A DNA stretch of 64,000 nucleotides from NCBI GenBank assembly GCA_036320915.1, contig JAXBDG010000019.1, positions 62,001-126,000 on the forward strand, written 5' to 3'. Positions 45,598 to 55,352 of this stretch are shown here, piece after piece (the stretch's first letter is position 1; each line of letters starts with the position of its first letter). The stretch comes from Linnemannia elongata. Taxonomy: Eukaryota; Mortierellomycota; Mortierellomycetes; Mortierellales; Mortierellaceae. The notes below the pieces were generated by a model. It had not been told where the DNA came from and searched no databases. It was given only the letters and a program-made list of their open reading frames with translations. The translations under genes and the position numbers were made by a program.

Positions 45598-48500
45598 ATG
45601 CGGTTTCACTTCTCTGTGGCCGCTGTTTTGGCTGTGGCTAGTCTGATCTCTGCCCAGTCAACAGGGGTAAAACCTACGGTTACCACCACCGTCACCGCCA
45701 CCGTCACAGCTCCAACTACGCCAACAGGCACACCATCAACATGTCAGCCCGCCTTCGACTGCTCAAAAAAGGTATACATCATATCAGCAACAACAACAAC
45801 AACAGTAGCAACACCTTCAGCAGCAATTCTCCTTTTCCTTTTCGTTTCAAATGATATAAATGATAGCATATTGCATTGTTTTGAACGAATGGATTTTATT
45901 GACCACACAGGTTCTATTGAATACCTTATTCTACTTTAGCCATGTTTGAACAGCGGTGTGTGTGGTCAAAACAACCAATGCAAGTGTCTGCCAGGGTTTG
46001 GTGGACCTGACTGTAGTCTTATGTCGTGCGGTTCGCCACTCCGGGAGATCTCACAACGTCCTACAGTTCAACCCGGTTCAAGCTGTACAACCTGTGACGA
46101 CGGATTCAGCGGAGCCAACTGCAATGGTAAGTAACGGAAGAGGCATATTTGTTTACAACTCAACAACAAAAAACAAAAGGCAACCACCATCTCAATAACA
46201 ACAACAACAAGCATAACAATGAAGCAGTGTGTGTGTTGCGCTAAGGAATGTTGTTGAGGTAAAAGAAAAGGACCCCACGGCTAATAACAGCACGCTAACA
46301 TTTTTTTGCGACCGTGCTTGAATATGATAGTTTGCGAGACGGATGCCGCCTGTGCAACAGATACTTCACGCGCGCCACTATTTGGCGATGAAAAGATGGT
46401 TTGTAACAAGAAGCCCGAGATCTTTTACAACGCCTTCATGACCTGCGACGTCAACACACCACAGCTGTCAGCAATCTTCCCAGGAGGCTACGCGCTGTCC
46501 CTTGACCTGGATGCTAAAAACAAGACCATCAAGGCTCAGCTGTGGATGGACAACAACGAACAGTTCTTCTGTGACATTGGGTCTTGCAATGTCGCCACAA
46601 CGGACCTCGAAGGGAAGATTTCGACATCATGGGATTGCCCCGACCTCAAGTGCACCTGCATCACTACCCCCACAAAGCTGTGCGGTGGTATCCCCACCCC
46701 CGCCATAATCAACCTTCAATCGACCATTTCCCAACTGACAGGACCATTCGCTCTGAACTGCCCTCACAACAGCACAACTTGCACGTTCAGAATTGCAGCG
46801 CTAAACGGACTCCTCCCCGATGGTCTTGAGATGGTCAACTGCAAGTCAGGAGAGTGTGTCTACCCCTCGGAGATGACCTCCTCGATCACTGCGCTCAAGA
46901 AGACCATGCCCGTTGGTATCATTGTCTGCCTCGGTATCCTTGGTGCTTTGGTACTCTTCCTCGTCGTCATCTGCTCGATCGCCAAGAGAAACCAGATCGT
47001 TCTCAGCCGTACTCCTTACACTCTCAACAACGAGGCCGCTTCGCTCGAGTTCCGCAATGTCGGCTATACCCTCAACAAGGATGGCCTCGAGATTCTCAAA
47101 GGCATCTCAGGATCAGCTCCCGCTGGTGTTGTCTTGGCTGTCATGGGTCCCTCAGGTGCTGGTAAATCGACCCTGGTGGATATTTTGGCCGGCAAGCGCA
47201 AAGACGGCAAGGTCTCGGGTCATATTCTGTTGAACGGCAAGCAGGTGCACGAGAGCGAGATTCGTCGTGCCGTTGGATTTGTCGATCAGGAGGATACCCT
47301 ACCTGCCACCCAGACCGTCTGGGAGGCCGTTCTCTTCTCGGCCATGCTCCGTCTTCCCGAGGCCATGCCCATCCACCGTGTCCATGAGCGTGTTGCCGAG
47401 GTTATCGAGATGCTGGGATTGACACACTGCAAGGACCGCCAAATCGGAAACGTTACTGCCCGTGGTATCTCTGGAGGTGAGAAGCGCCGTGTCTCGATTG
47501 CCCTGGAGTTGATTACCCGCCCACCAATCCTGATCTTGGACGAACCTACTTCTGGACTCGACTCTTACAGCGCCCACATGGTCGTCCAGCAGCTCTGCAA
47601 ACTCGCCGCCAGCAAGACCACCACTGTTATCATGACCATTCACCAGCCCCGCTCGGATATTTTCTACATGTTTGACCAGACCTTGGTTGTCAGCAAGGGA
47701 GCTTGCCTGTACTTCGGACCTACGGACACTGCTGCCGACTACTTCCAACGCCGTGGTTTGATCTGCCCTCCCAACTACAACATTGCCGACTACTTGCTGG
47801 ATATCGCCATGGACCAGGAGCTTGTTGCCAAGGCCAAGAGCTACGACGACGCAGAGGCCGAGAAGGCCGGCGGACTGACGTCGGGACATCAGACTCACTT
47901 GGGCGGTGGAAACGTTGTCTCTCGTCGTGGCGGTGCCAACACCAACGGCAACACCAGCGAGATCACGCGCACCTCGGATGACCGTTCGTACGAGACCTCT
48001 GTCCGGATGGAGGAAATGGGCTCCTCGGGCTCGTCGACTGCCTCACTCTCGGATTCGACCACGCAGAAAAAGCAAAAGACCGTCTACCCTACCAGCTTCT
48101 TGACCCAGCTCCGTGTAATCATGCTTCGAAGCTTCCAAACCTTGATCCGCAACAGGTCGCTCTTGGTCCTCCATTTCGCGGTCGCCATTGTCTTGGGAAT
48201 ATTTGTTGGAGGATTATATTTTGACGTGCCCATGGACTTGGCCGGATTCCAGAACCGTGCCGGATCTCTCTTCTTCATGCTCGCTCTACTTGGTTTCAGC
48301 AGTATCTCTGCCCTGGGTGCCTTCACCGATACCCGCACTCTCTTTGTCAAGGAGCGTTCCAACGGATACTATCCACCCATGCCCTTCATCATCTCGACCC
48401 TACTCTTCGACCTCATCCCTCTCCGTATCATCCCCGCCATTTTGATGGGCTCCGTCTCCTACTTTATGATCGGTCTCACCGCCGATGTCGAGACGTTCTT

Positions 48501-48930
48501 CAAGTTCCTGTTGATTCTCGTCCTCTTCAATGTCGCCACTGCCATGTTCTGTCTCGTCATTGCTGCTGGAGTTCGCACCACAGGAGTCGCATCCCTCGCC
48601 TCTTCGATCGTCATGTTGTTCATGATGCTGTTCGGAGGGTTCCTGATTAACTCAAAACAAATTCCCAAGGCTCTCACCTGGATTCAATACCTCTCCATGT
48701 TCAAGTACGGTTTCGAGGCCCTGGCCGTCAACGAGGTCGCCAAGACTCAACTGATCGATAACATCCAGGGCGTTGCCTTCAACGTCCCCGGATCGTTGAT
48801 TCTCCAGAAGCTCTTTGGTTTTGATCTGACTGGCTTCTGGAAGAACATGATCTTCTTGATCGGTTACAACGTCCTCTTCATCGCTGCCTTCTGGGCCATC
48901 GTCAGCTTGCGTCTCAAGGAGCGCAAGTAG
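45598..48930 (+). CDS. ABCG-family transporter with secreted-type EGF-like N terminus (Adp1-like)
   Basis: Three exons (45598-45771, 45940-46126, 46331-48930) encode 986 aa. A signal peptide (MRFHFSVAAVLAVASLISA) and a Thr/Pro-rich stretch come first. A Cys-rich region with an EGF-like module (CLNSGVCGQNNQCKCLPGF) and further cysteines follows to about residue 300. A single membrane span lies at about 314-338, then an ABC domain with Walker A GPSGAGKST near 391, signature ISGGEKRR near 499 and Walker B ILILDEPTSGLD near 519. Five to six C-terminal membrane spans (about 700-986) with the ABC2 fold end the protein. This reverse ABC-TM order with a lumenal EGF-rich N terminus is that of yeast Adp1. 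It is a half-transporter expected to dimerise. The substrate is unknown even for Adp1. Confidence 0.93.
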
Positions 48931-49541
48931 TTCAAAACTTGTTAGTAGTGTACAAAAAATCACGCGCGGGAGATAGTAATAGTAGAGGGACATCATTCTT
49001 TTTTAAGGTCTTCTTCATAACAGCATCTGTATGATAATAATAATAACAATACTCCCTAGAGACATCCAGGAATTAAGTGTACATTGAGCACTGACGGCGG
49101 AGAAAGGGACCCGCCTTCCAGAATTGACAAGCTTTTCAACACAAGGTGCTAAGTCGTGTTGGTTAAGGGAGGGTGCAGCTTTTTCCTGAACATCCACCGA
49201 AATGTGCTTGAACAAAGTCGCCTCCTTGCTCATCTGTCCTGATGGATGCGAGGTGAGAAGGCAGTGCATGTCGATCATACGTGAGAGTCCCAGAAGGTAC
49301 ATAAGGTTAATACACGCAACTGATAGACAGGACGAGGACGCGTGTTTTCTTTTGTATCTTGTGGACATGCACAGAATCCCCATGAGAGTGTTTGAAACAA
49401 TCAATAGGCGCTTGCCTTCTAATGAACCATTACAACACCAACCAACCAACCAAAACGAAAATAACATAGAAAATAAATCCCCCTCAATTGAACCAAGCTC
49501 CAAATGATCAAGCAGGAAGAGGCGGTATCTGTTGAAGTGTA
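48931..49541. other. Convergent intergenic region, ABCG and RabGGTase genes
   Basis: About 610 bp holding the 3' UTRs of both genes. Small frames on both strands have no family signal. No gene is seen. Confidence 0.5.
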
Positions 49542-52491
49542 TTAATGAGCAAGTCCAGCGTCAAACTCAACAACTGTCGTGCTAACACGCCGAGTGCCAT
49601 CCACAACTATGTTTCCAACAGCACCACTTTCACCCTCAGCCGCCAAAAGTGCTTCCTCGGCTAGACGAAGCTCTTCTGACTTCCATTGGATCTCGATACC
49701 GACCTCCCCAACGTCCTCCCACCGCTTCTCAAGGACATACTCGCCACCTTCGTTCACAGTCACAGGGTTGTTTCCGAGCAGGACCTTGACATGTCCTCCC
49801 GTACGACCGAGCTTGCCTTCACCCCAGAACACAAATCCTGCAACCACATCTTCCCATTTGGCAATCATGTTGTTCTCAAGTGTCATGAACTCGAGGCTGG
49901 GTGCATGCTGCAGTCCTTCGAGGCGCTCAATCAAGTTGTTGGACAGGTTGACACGGCGAACGTTCAGTAGGTTGCGGAGAAAGCGGGTTGATGTAATTGA
50001 GTTGGAATCCAGGTTGAGCGTGTGGATGTGAAGCAAGTAAGATGAAATGGGAATATGGGTCAATCCCCGCATTGAAAGGTCCAGGTGGGTTGGTTGTTTA
50101 ACTGCGTATTCAATCTCTGGGAACCGCTTCGAGTCCTGAATGATCGACAACGTCTCACGTTCAAACACCAATTGTGTGCCTACATAGTACAAGTGGTTAT
50201 TGCCGAAACTATTAGAATCTGAATGATGCGACTTTAGCCAGTTCTCTGAAGTATGAAAGTATGACTTACGGCGATCCTCGTATCGCTCCTGGCGCAAAGG
50301 GTCGATAGTGATGAGCTTTTCCTGCAGTTCAATACATTCGTCGTCAATGACCTTGGCCTGTGTCGAATGGATGCTGACTGTCTTGCGCAACTCGGATAGC
50401 AATGTCGACAGGATCTGGATTGGCCCTATTTGATTCAGAAGTGCCATGGCACATGGTGTTAGCGCTGCTAATGAAATAAATAGCATGCGCATTTCCATAC
50501 TCCGTGCAAAAGCATGTGGGAATACAGTCGATTCTCACACGTTGGATATGAGAATTAACTTACATTTGCAGTCGGGCTCCAGCTCAACCAACTCGCGGAC
50601 AGCTGAAATCTCTCGCTCCAGAAGTGCAATTCTGTCGCCAAGCGAGTCTGATTCCGTCAACGATGTCACACGGTGCTTGGGATGCACCACTTGCGTCTCC
50701 AGAGTTCCGTCAGGGCCAGTGACGGGTCCAATACGCTTGGTGACATCGTACATCAGGTTCTGTCCAATCACCAATCTGCCCAAGCGTCCTGAGATGTCGT
50801 CCAGGTTCTGGTTCAATGTCTCCAGTTCATAGCACACGGCTGCAGGGAGCTTTGATCCTGCTCGCACCGCACAAACATCGTCTGAGAAAATGACAATCTC
50901 GACTGTGGGGCCATACACAGCACCTGGCGCCTGCTGGAAGATCCATACACTGCCGCGCGCCGAATCTGATCCTGTAGCCTTCCATTCTCCCTCGAGTGGG
51001 AGAGCAACATGCTCGACGCGGGTCGACACTGTAAAAGGGTTGCGCATCTTGACCGTCTCGTCAAATGCGACAACAATCTCCAGAGGGTGGAATGAGATGA
51101 CATGTGCGCCCAGAATCGAGATACTCCTCTCCTCTATTATCCATGAGAAAAGATTGTGTTATTCAATTGTGCCTTGTAAATATTGTGAAGTATCTTGTGA
51201 GTATTCGCAGAGAATGTCATACCTCGTCCGATAAGCCAGAGTTCATAGAGCCATGCGCTTTGGTCCTCGGGGTCGGTATAGATGGCATTCTTGACAAGAT
51301 CAAACTCATTGTCGACGATGGCCTCCCTTTCCTCTGTCGACATGTCCTCTGCCAGCTTGCCGAGCAGAGTGCTCCTGTTGTGCCATGCAGAGTAGTTGGA
51401 AAAGTTTTTGTGGATCTTTGATGTAGTAAAGTCAAACTCGGACTGTGCTCGGTCGAGCACCTTGCCCTTTTCCTCCTTGTCCTTCAAGTCTAGCTGTCGG
51501 ATGATGTACCTCCTGTAATCCCATCCGTGAACTAGAATGTCAATGTCAAAGTAGACAAGGGTCAAGTATTGCAATGCAAAGGGGGCGATTCGTTAGCGCC
51601 AAGTGCACTGGTAAACCAAAAAGGAGGCCCATATCAAAATGACATCACTCGTTCCAGACTAAGCCAATGCATTGCTCGCAAGTACAAAATACGGAACTCC
51701 CACGATAAGCAACCAGCGAGGATGAAAAAAAGAAAGCAGAAACTTACAGTTGCGAGCATCCATCTCGAGGAACTTGCCGACCATGGCGAGCTCCTTGTCC
51801 CAGCGAGGTTGGCTCATGCTTTCGAGGCACCAGCGGCGGTGGTTCCACATCCAGTATGACTTTGGGTTTAACTTCAAGTTCTCCTGCACAAACTCGAGTT
51901 CACCGGTGTAGATCTTGTTGGCCGTCTCGTCATCGCTACTCGAGTCATTTGAGAGAGAGAGAAGGTGAAAAGTCAGCTAACGATGCAAAGCTGGCGCGAG
52001 TCTAAGTAGCAAATCCAACGACAGCTACATGAACGTACGCGTTGTCGAGGAACCCTTCCTTGAGAATGGTTCGCCTCACATTCCAGATGGTGTAGTAGTC
52101 GGGGCTCTTGCGGAGCAATGCCGTTGTAACTTTGAGCGCGTCGTTGTCGCGTTTGTTCGATTCGACCTGAACCATCGTGGATTGAGTAAAATAAGAGCAA
52201 TGGTTAGCCTTTGCGTCTCGCACAGTTTTCGTTGGCAGGAAGGACGACGTAACAGTTACAACGTACAATTTCTTTGAGGGTGTCCTTGAGGGCGAGGTAT
52301 TCGCGCACGAGGACAGCTTCTTTCTCCTCTCTGGCCTTGAGTACCTCTGGCGACTCTGCCTGCTCCTTCTTTCTCCCGTGGCGACTTTCCTACAACAGCA
52401 AAAGAAGCATGGGTGAGAGTTCTGTTGCTGCATGCGGAGGTGAGAAAGATGAGAGTAGAGTGAGCCATGCAAGAGTAAAGTGGTGTACCAT
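49542..52491 (-). CDS. Rab geranylgeranyltransferase (GGTase-II) alpha subunit
   Basis: Eight exons (52491-52489, 52389-52267, 52166-52039, 51938-51748, 51531-51223, 51133-50564, 50425-50270, 50179-49542) encode 705 aa. The alpha subunit pairs with a beta subunit and, with Rab escort protein, attaches geranylgeranyl groups to Rab GTPases for membrane trafficking. Residues up to about 250 hold the helical prenyltransferase-alpha repeats (DYYTIWNVRR, KSYWMWNHRRWCLE, FHGWDYRRYIIR, NFSNYSAWHNRS, DQSAWLYELWLI). A beta-sandwich-like insert follows (about 260-390). Leucine-rich repeats end the protein (about 520-600: LDLSMRGLTHIP, LNLDSNSI, VNLSNNLIERLEGL). This is the animal/plant layout, unlike the short Bet4 of budding yeast. 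The start is unusual: a 3-nt exon consisting of the ATG alone before HGRKK is the only start I could join in frame, so that exon is tentative. Confidence 0.88.
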
Positions 52492-53122
52492 TGTATGTTT
52501 TTTGTTGTAAGTGAGTAGGTAGGAAGGTTTAGAGTATTGGTGGCAAAGGGAAAAGAGAGAAAGAGAGATGACTTTGTGAGAATGAAGAGGAAGAGAGGGA
52601 CAAGTTGTTACTTTCGCAGGTAAGGAAGGTGTCCCACCCTTTTGTACTCTTTTCTCGTCCTCGATTTGCCCACGACAAAAGATAAAAAAATCCCCTCTGT
52701 AATTGGGTATGAAGAGAGTCTAATCAATTAGCGAGGGTTGACCATTGATACCCTAGTATTCTCACGTGCATCCTCTTCTTGCTCCCAGACACGGCTGGAA
52801 AATGATCGCTCCAACCGACAGCGGACAAAAGAGAAAAGAAAAGAGAAGCGACCAAGGAGCACAGAGAACGAACCTTCTCCTCTTACCCACGGGGATGCAG
52901 TAAAGTAAAGAGACATAACATACTTGTAACCAACCCTGTTCTTCGTTCTTCTTCTTTAACCTTCCACTCCTTTCCTCCCTTCCTCCTTTCTCTTAGCCCT
53001 TTAGTCTCTTACTCCTCTCCTCTCTTTCCTTCTCTCCCTCCTCTCCCTCCTCCCTCTTCTCCCTCTTTCCTCCCCTTTCCAACACCAGCCCCGACAAACT
53101 ACTGTACTCAAAAGGATCAACC
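52492..53122. other. Divergent promoter region between RabGGTase alpha and PEX3
   Basis: About 630 bp shared by two divergent genes. It has purine-rich sequence next to the minus-strand gene and a CT-rich leader (about 52935-53090) before the PEX3 ATG. No gene is seen. Confidence 0.55.
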
Positions 53123-55167
53123 ATGCTCTCAGCCGTTCAGGGATTCGCCAACAGGCACCGCAAGGGTCTGGTCATCACCGCCGGACTCACCGGAGGCATC
53201 TATATGATGGGCAAGTACGCCAAGAGCAAACTGATCGAGTTCCACGAAAAGAGCGCCTCTGAACGTACTGCCAAAGAGAAGTAAGTCTCCTCACACTTTC
53301 GCCATTCCAAGTCCGGACCGAACTGTTTGCCTGTCTTCTTCATTCCGGTTGAGCGTTTGTTCCTGAACGCAAAAAAGGCTGCCGATCGATACACCTTCAA
53401 TTGGATATCTATGGCTACTCAGAACTAACCACAAGCATCCAATTGAACGAAACAGCATGAAGCGTCGATTTGAGCAGAACCAGCAGGATTGTGTGTTCAC
53501 GGTGCTGTCGCTCCTCCCAACCCTCGGCGACCAACTGCTGCACGAGCTTAACGTCGAATTGATCACTGCCAAGCTGCAACAGACCCGGTCGCAGCGATCG
53601 ACTCCGGCACCCACTCCCGACAGCTCCATGATTCTCCCACCTAAACCTGAACAAGACGAGAACAAACAGGAGCAGGAGGGCTCTGCAGAGAACAAGGAGG
53701 AGCAGAAGGAGGAGTCGGAAAATGTCAAGGAAGATCAGGAGGCAGCTGTTGCTGTTGATGGTACAGAGGGACACACCAAGGATGACAGTACAGATTCTGC
53801 GGCTATGTCGGACACCAATGGCGACAGCAACCAGTCCACACAACCGAGCAGTACTGCATCCGAGGCTGATAAGGACGAGACGACGACGGCAACTCAGGAT
53901 GAGGAGGCTGCCAAGCCGGAATCACAGGATGCTGTTGCTGCAACCACCGAGACTACCCCCATCGCCGCTGTACCTGAGATCATTGTCAAGGATGAGGCGG
54001 CTGCAGCCATTGAGCGCAAGACCAAGCTGGAACTCTGGAATGAGCTCAAAATCATGAGCTTCACTCGTACAGTCACGGCGCTTTACTCGCTGACCTTCTT
54101 GACGCTGTTGACCCAGGTGCAGCTCAACCTTCTCGGTCGCTTCACCTATGTCTCCTCGGTGATCGCTCTCTCCAACACCACTGACGCTTCCTACCGTGTG
54201 GATGCGCCAGCAGTCAAGGGATCCCTATCATCAACTGCAGGTCAATTGGATTTCCAGACGGAAAAGAAATATCTGACCTTCAGCTACTGGCTCTTGCACG
54301 AGGGCTGGCGCCGCTGGAGCGAGAAGGTCCGCGATGTTGTCGAGGATGTTGTTGGCGGGTAAGTTGAATGATTTCTTTTATCTACTTATGATCTATATTA
54401 GCGGTTCAGCATGAAAGTCATAGCTGTTAACGAAGAGCTTTTGTGCATTGACATGTGTAATAGTATCTCATTGAAGAAGGCATTTACTTCCAAAGACTTT
54501 TCTGATCTCCTTGGAGAGATCCGTTCCCGTCTCGAGTACACCGAGGATATGGAAGGCGAACGTGTTCCAGTCAAGTAAGCATGGACCTCTTTGTCTTTTT
54601 TCCTTTCCCCACTGACTGTTTTCCTCAGTACATACATGTTTAATCTTCCCAGTAGCTCTAACCACACCTTCTTTCTTTCCTTTGCCCAACCTTTCTTTTT
54701 ACAGCATGCGCGAATACATGCTGCCTGACGAGGCATCAGACGAACGTGAGGTGTTGCGTGCCGGCGGCGTGGACGAATTCGATCTGGTGGTGGACCCAGT
54801 GCTTCGGAACTTGTTGGATGAGACTCGCGATTTCATTGACAGCGCCGATTTTACTACCGTCCTCAGCTCAACCTTGGCCACCACTTTTGCCCGCTTCAAC
54901 CTCGCCCTCCAACCCACCTTCAACCCCTTCCTCCTCTCGCCACCTCAATCTGGAAACAGTGCAGTGATTGCTGAGATTGAGGATGATGAGGATATTGACC
55001 GCGCGGTGCCATTGGTGACGTTGTTGCCATTGGTCGCAAGACAGGTCCATTTGATTATCAACGGTGTTCCGAACGAGTATGTTGAGAGTTTGGCGATGGT
55101 CAAGGAGCTACAAGCTTTCTCTGCCATTGTGTACTCATCTTTCAGCGAACAGCTCGTTAACAACTAG
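53123..55167 (+). CDS. PEX3: Peroxin 3, peroxisomal membrane biogenesis factor
   Basis: Four exons (53123-53280, 53456-54358, 54464-54574, 54705-55167) encode 544 aa. Pex3 anchors in the peroxisome/ER membrane and docks Pex19 with its membrane-protein cargo. The N terminus has the family pattern of a basic segment and one membrane span (RHRKGLVITAGLTGGIYMMG, residues 12-31). The helical core follows: MKRRFEQNQQDCVFTVLSLL (NMKRRF-like), LWNELKIMSFTRTVTALYSL, LTQVQLNLLGRFTYV, YLTFSYWLLHEGWRRW and the C-terminal TLATTFARFNLAL. An insert of about 135 residues (about 100-235), very rich in Glu, Gln, Asp, Ser and Thr, splits the core and makes this protein longer than yeast (441 aa) or human (373 aa) Pex3. 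It is convergent with the next gene, 185 bp between stops. Confidence 0.93.
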
Positions 55168-55352
55168 ATGCATATTAAATATCATGTCCTTTGTACAGTT
55201 TTTCGTATTTCTCTTTCTTTTTTACCCGGCACCACCAATCCCCCGCCGATCATGTTTATGCTGGACACGCATTCATATTTGTCATATGGTTTTAATAATT
55301 TTGGTTGGGGGGGTATAAACAAATAATATTGGCAAAAACGAACTATGTTCGC

